Shown: positions 23,226-30,369 of the stretch, piece by piece
Numbering within the stretch: position 1 is the first letter of the stretch
Layout: each line of letters opens with the position of its first letter
Assembly: GCA_022801735.1 (NCBI GenBank)
Contig: JAAWSW010000002.1
Coordinates: forward strand, 1 to 42,570
From: Bacilli bacterium
GTDB lineage: Bacteria; Bacillota_I; Bacilli_A; RF39; UBA660
DNA: 42,570 bases
Reading direction: 5' to 3'
Notes under the pieces: model-generated
Seen by the model: only the letters and a program-made list of their open reading frames with translations
Told to the model about the DNA's origin: nothing
The model's database searches: none
Translations under genes and position numbers: made by a program

Positions 23226-23951
23226 ATGTTTTATAGTTCAGTGCAAAATAATAAAATTAAAGAATTGGGAAAACTTAATACAAAAAAATATCGTGATAAA
23301 ACAGGATTGTTTTTAGTTGAGGGGGAGCATTTAATTGTTGAGGCTTATAATTCTGGTTATTTAAAAGAGGTTTTATTGCTTGAAGGTAATAGTATATCTT
23401 TAGATGTAAAAGTTAATTATGTATCTGAAAGTGTAATGAAATTTTTATCTTCTTTAGATACACCAACAAATATGATTGGTGTTTGCCATAAAAAAGAAAA
23501 TGAAATTAAAGGTGATAAATTATTAGTTTTAGATGATGTGCAAGATCCTGGTAATTTAGGAACTATTATTAGAAGTTCGGTTGCTTTTAATATAGATACA
23601 ATTATTTTAAGTGAAAAATGTGTGGATATTTATAGTCCTAAAGTTTTAAGAGCCAGTCAAGGTATGGTATTTCATATTAATTTTGTTATTTGTAGTTTGG
23701 CTGAAACTTTGATGATGCTTAAGAATGATGAATACCAAGTTTTGGGAACTAGAGTAACTTCTGGAAATGATTTAAAAAGTCTTGAAAAAAAGAAAAAATT
23801 TGCTATAATAATGGGCAATGAAGGAAACGGGGTTAGACAGACATTACTTGATTTATGTGATGAATACATATATATCAAGATGAATCAAAATTGTGAAAGT
23901 TTAAATGTAGCAGTGGCTACAAGTATTATTTTATATGAGTTAGATAAGTAG
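23226..23951 (+). CDS. SpoU/TrmH-family RNA 2'-O-methyltransferase
   Basis: 241 residues. An N-terminal substrate-binding region (KYRDKTGLFLVEGEHLIVEA, typical of the YsgA/RlmB-like branch) is followed by the SPOUT domain with its three motifs: DPGNLGTIIRSS, IIMGNEGNGVR and SLNVAVATSIILYE. These form the knotted S-adenosylmethionine site and include the catalytic Arg of motif 1. The target, rRNA or tRNA, cannot be told apart. A second SpoU paralogue (rlmB) lies at 30370. It is followed after 8 nt by rimM, so it opens an RNA-modification and ribosome operon. Confidence 0.9.
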   Translation: MFYSSVQNNKIKELGKLNTKKYRDKTGLFLVEGEHLIVEAYNSGYLKEVLLLEGNSISLDVKVNYVSESVMKFLSSLDTPTNMIGVCHKKENEIKGDKLLVLDDVQDPGNLGTIIRSSVAFNIDTIILSEKCVDIYSPKVLRASQGMVFHINFVICSLAETLMMLKNDEYQVLGTRVTSGNDLKSLEKKKKFAIIMGNEGNGVRQTLLDLCDEYIYIKMNQNCESLNVAVATSIILYELDK

Positions 23952-23959
23952 GTGATAAA

Positions 23960-24427
23960 ATGTTATTTTTAGGTAAATTAGTAAATACTCACGGTATTAA
24001 GGGTGAGGTTCGAATCTTATCTGACTTTAAATATAAGGAATTAGTATTTGAAAAAGGAAAATATTTATATATCGGTGATGATAAATTATTAATTAATTCT
24101 TATAGGGTTCATAAAGGCTATGATATGGTAACGTTTGATGGTATTAATGATATTAATGATGTTTTAAAATATAAGGGTAAAAAAGTTTATATTAAAAAAG
24201 ATGAGTTTGAATTTCCAGGAATATTAAATGAAGATTTAATTGGTGTGAGTGTTTATGCTTCTGATAAGTTAATTGGTAAGGTTAAGGACATTTATAAAAA
24301 TGTAAATCAAGAGTTACTTATTTTAGATAATGGAACGATGATACCTTTTGTAGATGAATTTGTTAAGGGTGTAAGTAAGGAAAGAATAGATATAAATTTA
24401 GTTAAGGGGTTAATAGATGAAGATTGA
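23960..24427 (+). CDS. rimM: Ribosome maturation factor RimM
   Basis: Helps assemble the 30S ribosomal subunit by acting on the 16S head region with ribosomal protein S19. 155 residues, slightly short for the family. The N-terminal beta-barrel opens with LGKLVNTHGIKGEVRI, the family signature; the C-terminal PRC-barrel part has DLIGVSVYASD, IGKVKDIYK and TMIPFVDEFVK. TAGGTG precedes the start. It overlaps trmD by 11 nt, the usual partner in bacteria. Confidence 0.95.
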   Translation: MLFLGKLVNTHGIKGEVRILSDFKYKELVFEKGKYLYIGDDKLLINSYRVHKGYDMVTFDGINDINDVLKYKGKKVYIKKDEFEFPGILNEDLIGVSVYASDKLIGKVKDIYKNVNQELLILDNGTMIPFVDEFVKGVSKERIDINLVKGLIDED

Positions 24428-25085
24428 TATTTTAACGATTTTTCCAAATATGTTTGATGGGTTTGTTAGTGAATCTATTATTAAAAGGGCAATAGATAAG
24501 GGCCTTGTAGAAATTAATGTTCACAATATAAGAGATTATAGTACTGATAAACATAAAAGAGTAGATGATTATGGTTTTGGTGGCGGACAAGGTATGGTTC
24601 TTATGCCACAACCAATATTTGATGCTGTAGAGGTTTTAAAGACAGATGAGTCTAAAGTTATTTTAATGACACCACAAGGAGTACCTTATAAACAAGAATG
24701 TGCTTATGATTTATCTTTAGAAAAACATTTAATTATTATATGTGGTCATTATGAAGGTTTTGATGAAAGAATAAGAACTCTTGCTGATATGGAAATAAGT
24801 ATTGGTGATTATGTGCTTACTGGTGGAGAAATTGCTAGTATGGTAATTACTGATAGTGTTGTTCGTTTGATTGATGGAGTTATCGAAAGAGAGTCACATA
24901 TTAACGATTCCTTTAATAATAATTTATTAGATTATCCAGTATATACAAAACCAGCCAATTTTAGGGGCATGTGTGTTCCTGATGTATTATTATCTGGACA
25001 TCATGCTAATATTGATAAGTTTAGAAAAGAAGAAAGTTTAAAAAGGACTGAGGAGCGAAGACCAGATTTGTTAGAAAAGAGATGA
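24417..25085 (+). CDS. trmD: tRNA (guanine-37-N1)-methyltransferase
   Basis: Methylates G37 next to the anticodon, which prevents frameshifting. 222 residues, a little short at the C-terminus. Motifs: MKIDILTIFPNMF, DYGFGGGQGMVL, ICGHYEGFDERI, SIGDYVLTGGE (the trefoil-knot SAM site) and the C-terminal FRGMCVPDVLLSGHH with ESLKRTEERRPDLL. The start overlaps the rimM end. It is followed closely by an unknown gene and then by rplS, the canonical order. Confidence 0.96.
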   Translation: MKIDILTIFPNMFDGFVSESIIKRAIDKGLVEINVHNIRDYSTDKHKRVDDYGFGGGQGMVLMPQPIFDAVEVLKTDESKVILMTPQGVPYKQECAYDLSLEKHLIIICGHYEGFDERIRTLADMEISIGDYVLTGGEIASMVITDSVVRLIDGVIERESHINDSFNNNLLDYPVYTKPANFRGMCVPDVLLSGHHANIDKFRKEESLKRTEERRPDLLEKR

Positions 25086-25089
25086 TTTT

Positions 25090-25524
25090 ATGAAACGTTA
25101 TATTTGTGAAAAGGAAAGCATGGCATTAGTATCTTGTGATTTTGATGACACAAAAATTAACGGTTTTAAAGTCAAACCTAAAAATAATATAGAATATGAA
25201 GGCATTGAAGTTAGTACACTTACAGTAGTGGAACCTAATTTAATTTCTAATGTTTTAAGAAGAAAGACTAAGAGGAAACTAAATGCTTACTTACAATTTT
25301 TAGTAGATTCTTTTGATGATGATACTTCTTCTGGTGACTTGGCTTTAGTACTTGATGATGTTAAAAGATATAGAGCAATTATTATCAATAAGTATTCTAA
25401 ATTTTTAGATGTTAAATTTATTAAGGAATTATTGCTTCGTGTAACATTTATTGAAGAAGAGTTAAAAATGCGTATGCATGAGTATAATAAGAGTTTAAGT
25501 AGTTATATGGGAAAAGGAAGATGA
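25090..25524 (+). CDS. Conserved-context hypothetical protein between trmD and rplS
   Basis: 144 residues that I do not recognise. The first 50 residues look beta-rich (KRYICEKESMALVSCDFDDTK); the rest is helical and charged (NVLRRKTKRKLNAYLQFLVDSF, then VTFIEEELKMRMHEYNK), with no membrane segment or signal peptide. It is probably cytoplasmic. It starts 5 nt after the trmD stop and ends at the terminator before rplS, so it is co-transcribed with rimM-trmD. A role in translation or RNA is only suggested by place. Confidence 0.7.
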   Translation: MKRYICEKESMALVSCDFDDTKINGFKVKPKNNIEYEGIEVSTLTVVEPNLISNVLRRKTKRKLNAYLQFLVDSFDDDTSSGDLALVLDDVKRYRAIIINKYSKFLDVKFIKELLLRVTFIEEELKMRMHEYNKSLSSYMGKGR

Positions 25525-25555
25525 AAATATGCAATAGCACTTGCATATTTTTATT
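25525..25555 (+). terminator. Intrinsic terminator of the rimM-trmD operon
   Basis: AAATATGCAA (25525-25534), loop TAGCAC, TTGCATATTT (25541-25550), then TTATTATA. The 3' arm also contains the -35 of the rplS promoter. Confidence 0.85.
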
Positions 25556-25569
25556 ATATATGATACAAT
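25541..25569 (+). promoter_or_regulatory. SigA-type promoter of rplS, overlapping the terminator
   Basis: TTGCAT (25541-25546), a 17-nt spacer and TACAAT (25564-25569) preceded by TGA (extended -10). Confidence 0.75.
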
Positions 25570-25641
25570 TTTCTATGTCGTGATCCGCTGAGACCTATTA
25601 TATTTACTTATGATCATAGAATAGACAAAGGAGAGATAGAG
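25570..25641 (+). promoter_or_regulatory. rplS leader, candidate L19 autoregulatory RNA
   Basis: A 60-70 nt leader between promoter and rplS. TTCTATG near 25571 can pair with CATAGAA near 25616, enclosing a conserved-looking GATCCGCTGAGACC segment (25582-25595). A ribosomal protein L19 leader motif is known upstream of rplS in low-GC Gram-positive bacteria, where L19 is thought to bind its own mRNA. The match is by position and general form only. Confidence 0.45.
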
Positions 25642-25980
25642 ATGAATATTATTGACAAAATTACTAAAAGTCAAATAAGAACTGATTTACCTGAATTCCG
25701 CGTTGGAGATACTGTTAGAGTAAACGTTAGAATTGTTGAAGGTAAAAATGAAAGAATTCAAGCTTTTGAAGGTATCGTAATGGCTATCCAAGGTGGTGGC
25801 GTTAGTAAAACATTTACAGTTAGAAAAATTTCTGGTGGTGTTGGAGTAGAAAGAATTTTCCCATTTAACTCACCAAAAATTGAAAGTCTATCAGTTGTTA
25901 GACATGGTAAAGTAAGAAGAGCTAAATTAAATTATTTACGTACCCTTAAAGGTCAACCAAAAATTAAAGAAAAAATGTAA
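25642..25980 (+). CDS. rplS: 50S ribosomal protein L19
   Basis: 112 residues, the normal length. Located at the 30S-50S interface. Typical sequence: FRVGDTVRVNVRIVEGKNER, QAFEGIVMAIQGGGVSKTFTVRKIS, GVGVERIFPFNSP and VRRAKLNYLR. AAAGGAGAG lies upstream of the ATG. It uses more C-ending codons than its neighbours (ttc, atc), as expected for a highly expressed gene. A small hairpin and T run separate it from lepB. Confidence 0.98.
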   Translation: MNIIDKITKSQIRTDLPEFRVGDTVRVNVRIVEGKNERIQAFEGIVMAIQGGGVSKTFTVRKISGGVGVERIFPFNSPKIESLSVVRHGKVRRAKLNYLRTLKGQPKIKEKM

Positions 25981-26000
25981 GGCACCTTGCCTTATTTTTT
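25978..26000 (+). terminator. Weak intrinsic terminator between rplS and lepB
   Basis: TAAGGC (25978-25983), loop ACCTT, GCCTTA (25989-25994), then TTTTTT. A short stem that likely lets some transcripts continue into lepB. Confidence 0.7.
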
Positions 26001-26013
26001 GTAGGAGGGGCTT

Positions 26014-26538
26014 ATGGAAGAAACTCAAGATAAATCAAAGAAAAATATATTTAAGGAATTATTACCTTATGCAATAATTATTTTAGTTGTAGTTTTGATT
26101 AGAACTTTTATTATTACACCGATTCAAGTAGATGGTTCTTCAATGTATCCTACTTTAGAAGATGGTGAAATTCTTATTTTGAAAAAATATGATAAGTCTT
26201 ATGATAGGTTTGATGTTGTTGTATTTAATTATAATGGTAGTAGACTTATTAAACGTGTTGTTGGATTACCTGGGGAAACTATTGAGTATAAAAATAATAA
26301 ACTTTATGTAAATGGTAAAAAGGTAAGTGAAAACTTTAATAGAAGTTCTGATACCATGGATTTTAAATTAGAAGATATTGAGTGTAAAAAAATTCCTAAG
26401 GGTAAATATTTTGTAATGGGTGACAACAGAAATAATTCAACAGACAGTAGAATTATTGGTTTAGTGGATGAAAAAGATATTAAAGGTTCTACTAATTTAA
26501 GTATTTTTCCATTTGATAAAATAGGAACAATTAATTAG
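26014..26538 (+). CDS. lepB: Signal peptidase I
   Basis: Cleaves signal peptides of exported proteins at the outer face of the membrane. 174 residues, typical of the Gram-positive type. One N-terminal membrane segment (about 17-33) is followed by the catalytic Ser in VDGSSMYPTL, the catalytic Lys in LIKRVVGLPGE and the conserved MGDNRNNSTDSR box. AGGAGGGG gives a strong start. Its last codons and terminator form the left copy of a 49-bp direct repeat, and the second copy lies beyond the Fic gene. It may process the surface paralogues, but that is not shown. Confidence 0.96.
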   Translation: MEETQDKSKKNIFKELLPYAIIILVVVLIRTFIITPIQVDGSSMYPTLEDGEILILKKYDKSYDRFDVVVFNYNGSRLIKRVVGLPGETIEYKNNKLYVNGKKVSENFNRSSDTMDFKLEDIECKKIPKGKYFVMGDNRNNSTDSRIIGLVDEKDIKGSTNLSIFPFDKIGTIN

Positions 26539-26577
26539 CCATTTAGGCTAATTTTTGTTATAATTAGGTGTAGGTGA
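26529..26577 (+). repeat. 49-bp perfect direct repeat, left copy (lepB 3' end, terminator, promoter -10)
   Basis: It contains the last lepB codons and stop, an 8-bp terminator stem AATTAGCC/GGCTAATT with T run, then TGTTATAAT and TAGGTGTAGGTGA. The identical 49 bases recur at 27621-27669. The two copies bracket the Fic gene. Confidence 0.97.
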
Positions 26578-26611
26578 ACGGTTAAAATGAAAAATAGGAC
26601 AGGAGGTATTT

Positions 26612-27592
26612 ATGAGTAATTTTTATGAAATTAAACCGGTTTTTCATATTAGTGATGAGAATATAAAAATGATAAATCGTATTGAAAAAAAATTGTTAAT
26701 GGTTCAAGTACCTGATGATACTAAAAGAAAAAATTTAAAAATAAAGTCAAAAGTAAGATCTATTTATTCTTCACTTGCTATTGAAGCGAATTCTTTATCA
26801 TTAAATTCGGTGTCAAATATTATTGATAATAAATTAGTATTAGGAAATAGAAAAGAAATACAGGAAGTAAAAAATGCAAATGAATTATATGAAAATATTG
26901 GTGAATATAATTATTTAAGTGAACAAGATTTTTTAAAAGCCTATGTTATTATGATGAAATTTTTTGATGATGATAATGGTGGTTATCGTAATCATGGCGA
27001 AGGTGTAAAAAAAGGTGATAAGATTATTTTTATGGCACCTGATTCTTTACTTGTTCCATCTTTAATGAAAGGTTTATTTAAATTTGTAAATGATAACAAG
27101 GATAAATTGCATCCAATAATTTTGTCTTCTATTTTTCATTATTATTTTGTTTTTATACATCCTTTTACTGATGGTAATGGTCGGATGGCTAGATTTTGGG
27201 TAAGTTTAATGTTAACAAATTATAATTCAAAATTTGAGTATATTCCTATAGAGGAAGAAATATATTTGAATCAGAAAGAATATTATGATTCAATATCAAG
27301 TTGTCATACAAATGGAAATGCGAATGAATTTATTAGTTTTATGTTGGAAACGATTGAGAGTGTTATAAATAAAACTACCCAGGAAACTACCCAGAAAGTA
27401 AAATTAAATGACAATCAACAAAAAATAGTTGATTTAATTAATGATAATCCATCTATTACTAGAAATGAACTAGCGGATAAACTTGATATAACTTCTGACG
27501 GTGTAAAGTATAATTTAAGTAAACTTACAAAAAATAATGTTATTGAAAGAATAGGCCCAGATAATGGTGGTTATTGGAAAGTTAATATATAA
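26612..27592 (+). CDS. Fic-family protein (AMP-transferase type) with a C-terminal winged helix
   Basis: 326 residues. The Fic motif HPFTDGNGRMAR is intact, with catalytic His183 and Arg191, so nucleotide transfer (usually AMP) to a protein hydroxyl is expected. An inhibitory helix motif SLAIEAN (Ser54, Glu58) upstream of the core is of the class II kind, in which the Glu blocks ATP binding until released. The last about 60 residues (QQKIVDLINDNPSITRNELADKL...) form a winged helix-turn-helix, common in solitary Fic proteins and suggestive of DNA-linked self-control. AGGAGG lies 6 nt before ATG. The gene sits alone between two perfect 49-bp repeats, interrupting lepB-rbgA order, which points to acquisition. 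The target is unknown. Confidence 0.92.
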   Translation: MSNFYEIKPVFHISDENIKMINRIEKKLLMVQVPDDTKRKNLKIKSKVRSIYSSLAIEANSLSLNSVSNIIDNKLVLGNRKEIQEVKNANELYENIGEYNYLSEQDFLKAYVIMMKFFDDDNGGYRNHGEGVKKGDKIIFMAPDSLLVPSLMKGLFKFVNDNKDKLHPIILSSIFHYYFVFIHPFTDGNGRMARFWVSLMLTNYNSKFEYIPIEEEIYLNQKEYYDSISSCHTNGNANEFISFMLETIESVINKTTQETTQKVKLNDNQQKIVDLINDNPSITRNELADKLDITSDGVKYNLSKLTKNNVIERIGPDNGGYWKVNI

Positions 27593-27620
27593 TTAAAAAA
27601 TTAATAAATTTGTTAAAATA

Positions 27621-27669
27621 AATTAATTAGCCATTTAGGCTAATTTTTGTTATAATTAGGTGTAGGTGA
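27621..27669 (+). repeat. 49-bp perfect direct repeat, right copy
   Basis: Identical to 26529-26577, including a relic of the lepB 3' end, the terminator and the TGTTATAAT element. It now serves as terminator for the Fic gene and promoter for the GNAT gene at 27674. Confidence 0.97.
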
Positions 27670-27673
27670 TTTT

Positions 27674-28105
27674 GTGAGTTATGAATTAAAATGCGCAAAT
27701 GAAAGCGATATATCTAAACTTATAGACTATGAATTAAAAACTATTTTAGAATATGCAGATAGCCTTTCTGAAAATGAAACTAATGAAATAAATGATTATG
27801 TAAAAAATAATGTAAAGGATAAATTATCAAAATATAAAATTATATGTAATGATAATAATAAAATAGGCTGTGTATTAATTACTGATAATAATGATGGTAT
27901 TTCATTAGATGAGATATATCTAGAAGAAAATTATAGAAACAAAGGTATAGGAACTGATATAATTGAAAAATTAATATCAGAAAATGATATTGTTTATCTT
28001 TGGGTTTACAAATTGAATGCAAAAGCAATTTCTCTCTATAAAAAATTAGGATTTGAAATTATAGAAGAAACAGAAAGTAGATATTATATGAAATATAGTA
28101 GATAA
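27674..28105 (+). CDS. GNAT-family N-acetyltransferase
   Basis: 143 residues from a GTG start at 27674, 7 nt after GGTG that belongs to the right 49-bp repeat. Motif A is YRNKGIGTDIIEKLI (about residues 93-107), with the acetyl-CoA loop; motif B is NAKAISLYKKLGFEIIEE. It is a compact single-domain acetyltransferase of unknown substrate. Its codon use is more AT-rich (many ATA, AAA) than the core genes around it, which supports an accessory origin. The next gene starts 15 nt later. Confidence 0.85.
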   Translation: MSYELKCANESDISKLIDYELKTILEYADSLSENETNEINDYVKNNVKDKLSKYKIICNDNNKIGCVLITDNNDGISLDEIYLEENYRNKGIGTDIIEKLISENDIVYLWVYKLNAKAISLYKKLGFEIIEETESRYYMKYSR

Positions 28106-28120
28106 AGAAGGTGCTGAATT

Positions 28121-28732
28121 ATGGAAAGATTTTTCTTAGAGATTCCTACAATAAATAGAAAACAAGAAGCACTAGATTATTTAGAAGAAAATGTTAAATA
28201 TAATTCTGATTTAAATGGTATAGGTGGAATGGATAGTTGTTTAGAAGGAATGACTTATGAAGAATGGTTATCAGAACTTGAAAAGAAAGAAAATATAGAA
28301 TATGGAAATCAAATAAATAGATGTTCTTCAAAAACATTTTTTGTAGTAAGAGAAAAAGACAATAAAATAGTTGGTATGGTAAATATTAGATATAATATTT
28401 CAGATGAGAAACTGAAAACTTGGGCATCTCATATTGGATATGGTATTAGACCTACTGAAAGACGAAAAGGATATGCTAAAATAGCATTATATTTAGGATT
28501 GTTAGAAGAACAAAAAATTGGCGAAGAGAGAATATTGTTGATTTGTGATGTTGATAATATTGGTTCAAATAAGACAATTCTTGCTTTAGGCGGGGTATTA
28601 GAAAAAACAGATCTTTATAAATATGATAATATCATGACAAATTACTATTGGATAAATGTGAATGATTCTATTAAAAAATATTATGAACATTATAGAAATT
28701 ATATAAAAATTGATTCTATAATACATAGGTAA
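28121..28732 (+). CDS. GNAT-family acetyltransferase (COG3981-like)
   Basis: 203 residues. The acetyl-CoA motif is HIGYGIRPTERRKGYAKIAL, followed by ILLICDVDNIGSNKTILALGGVLE. The longer N-terminal region (GIGGMDSCLEGMTYEEWLSELEK) is characteristic of the COG3981 'predicted acetyltransferase' group. The substrate is unknown. AGAAGGTG precedes the start. It follows the GNAT at 27674 closely and precedes rbgA, so the two acetyltransferases form an accessory pair in what is usually a tight core block. Confidence 0.85.
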   Translation: MERFFLEIPTINRKQEALDYLEENVKYNSDLNGIGGMDSCLEGMTYEEWLSELEKKENIEYGNQINRCSSKTFFVVREKDNKIVGMVNIRYNISDEKLKTWASHIGYGIRPTERRKGYAKIALYLGLLEEQKIGEERILLICDVDNIGSNKTILALGGVLEKTDLYKYDNIMTNYYWINVNDSIKKYYEHYRNYIKIDSIIHR

Positions 28733-28747
28733 AAGGAAGTGAGACTA

Positions 28748-29626
28748 ATGGAAAAAAACAAAGTAAATATAAATTGGTATCCAGGACATATGGCTAAAAC
28801 AAAAAGATTAATTAGTGAACAAATTAATTTAATTGATATTGTTTATGAGGTTGTTGATGCTAGAATGCCTATATCTTCAAAAATTATTGATATTGAAGAT
28901 TATACTCGTAATAAACCTAAGATTATGATTATTAGTAAGACTGATTTATGTGATAAGGTAGAAACTGATAAATGGATTAAATATTATGAAAGCAAAGGGT
29001 ACTATGTTTTACCTATGAATTTAGAGGGTAATGTTAATATTAAACCACTTATTTCTTTAACTGAAAAGGTACTTGATGAATATAATCAAAAACGTGCTGA
29101 TAAAGGAATGATTAAAAGAAAGGCTAGGGTTTTAGTTGTTGGTATTCCTAACGTGGGTAAAAGTACATTAATAAATAGGCTTGCTGGTAAAAAGGTTGTG
29201 AATATTGGTAATAAGCCTGGTGTTACTAAGAATTTAAATTGGATTAGGGTTAATGAGAATATTGAACTTTTGGATTCTCCTGGTATTTTATGGCCTAAGT
29301 TAGAAGAAAGTAATGCATTTAATTTAGCAACTTTTACGGCTATTCGTGAAGAGATTTTACCACTATATGATGTTGTTGAATATATTTTAAGAACTTTGGA
29401 AAAGTATTATCCAGAAGTTATTAAATCAAGATATGGGATAGATGAATTAAATGATGATATTATTTGTGATTTAGAAGAAATTGGAAGAAAAAGAGGATGC
29501 CTGATTAAGGGCGGTGAAATTGATTATGATAAGGTAATGGCTTTAATTATGGGTGATATTAAAAATGGTTATATTAAAGGAATTACTTTTGATAGATTTG
29601 ATGAATATGAGGATCTAAATGAATAA
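28748..29626 (+). CDS. rbgA: Ribosome biogenesis GTPase RbgA (YlqF)
   Basis: Late 50S assembly GTPase that promotes L16 incorporation. 292 residues from ATG 28748; the GTG at 28739 lies inside the AAGGAAGTGA site and is rejected. The GTPase motifs are circularly permuted, as in the family: G4 SKTDLCD precedes G1 GIPNVGKST, then G3 DSPGIL. The N-terminus NINWYPGHMAK is the family hallmark. The start of the next gene overlaps its end by 8 nt. In many Bacillota rbgA follows rplS-lepB; here the Fic-GNAT insertion separates them. Confidence 0.96.
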   Translation: MEKNKVNINWYPGHMAKTKRLISEQINLIDIVYEVVDARMPISSKIIDIEDYTRNKPKIMIISKTDLCDKVETDKWIKYYESKGYYVLPMNLEGNVNIKPLISLTEKVLDEYNQKRADKGMIKRKARVLVVGIPNVGKSTLINRLAGKKVVNIGNKPGVTKNLNWIRVNENIELLDSPGILWPKLEESNAFNLATFTAIREEILPLYDVVEYILRTLEKYYPEVIKSRYGIDELNDDIICDLEEIGRKRGCLIKGGEIDYDKVMALIMGDIKNGYIKGITFDRFDEYEDLNE

Positions 29627-30017
29627 GGATGAAATCATTTCTATATTAAGAAAGTATAATTTTAACACCAATGATTATATTGTCTTATCGACTGGTGCGA
29701 TGGTAATTCATGGTATTAAGGAGACTGCTCATGATATAGATTTAGCAGTGTCTTCTAAATTTTATAATGAGTTAATTAAAACTTATGATTGTGAATGTTA
29801 CTTGGAATATCAAATTAATGGTAAAAGTATGAAGGTGTATTCATTTGATGTTTTTGATTTTGGTGAAGATTATTTTGATACTAGTAGTATTAATTTAATT
29901 GATGGTATTCCTGTTCAAAGTATTAATTCTATTTTAAAATTTAAAAAATCTTTAAACAGAGAAAAAGATATTAAAGATATTCAGTTAATAGAGGAGTATA
30001 TAAATGATAGTAGATAA
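29619..30017 (+). CDS. Small nucleotidyltransferase-like protein (AbiEii/MNT superfamily)
   Basis: 132 residues. A nucleotidyltransferase core is visible: STGAMVIHGIKETAHDIDLAV, with Asp39 and Asp41 as the probable metal pair, then a later Asp in YSFDVFDFG. It lacks the extra C-terminal domain of AbiEii toxins. It overlaps rbgA by 8 nt and mrnC by 14 nt, so its translation is tied to both. That tight packing argues for a resident gene rather than a mobile toxin. The function is unknown; it may modify a nucleic acid or protein, or be an inactive relative. Confidence 0.78.
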   Translation: MNKDEIISILRKYNFNTNDYIVLSTGAMVIHGIKETAHDIDLAVSSKFYNELIKTYDCECYLEYQINGKSMKVYSFDVFDFGEDYFDTSSINLIDGIPVQSINSILKFKKSLNREKDIKDIQLIEEYINDSR

Positions 30018-30369
30018 TTCTTTAGTTTTGGCTTATTTAGGCGATGCAATATACGAAGTTTATATTAGAAAATATTTAATTAGTAAAGGTATTTGTAAGG
30101 TTAATGATTTACAAAAAGAGGCTGTTAAATATGTAAGTGCGAAATCTCAAAGTGATTTTTTGGAAAAAATGATTAATGATGAGTTTTTAACTTCTGATGA
30201 ACTTATTATTGTTAAAAGGGCTCGTAATCATAAAAGTCACGGAAGCAAGAGTACTGATATTGTTACTTATAAAAGGTCAACTGGACTTGAGGCATTGATT
30301 GGATATTTAGAATTAAAAGGTGACGAAGGACGTATTTTAGAAATTATGAAATATATAGTAGGTGATTAA
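30004..30369 (+). CDS. mrnC: Mini-ribonuclease III (MrnC)
   Basis: Processes 23S rRNA ends in Bacillota. 121 residues, the usual small size, with only the RNase III catalytic domain and no double-stranded RNA binding domain. The catalytic acidic residues lie in AYLGDAIYEVYIR and EALIGYLEL; the middle RARNHKSHGSK matches the family. It overlaps the upstream nucleotidyltransferase, and rlmB follows with no gap, as in the B. subtilis mrnC-rlmB order. Confidence 0.95.
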   Translation: MIVDNSLVLAYLGDAIYEVYIRKYLISKGICKVNDLQKEAVKYVSAKSQSDFLEKMINDEFLTSDELIIVKRARNHKSHGSKSTDIVTYKRSTGLEALIGYLELKGDEGRILEIMKYIVGD

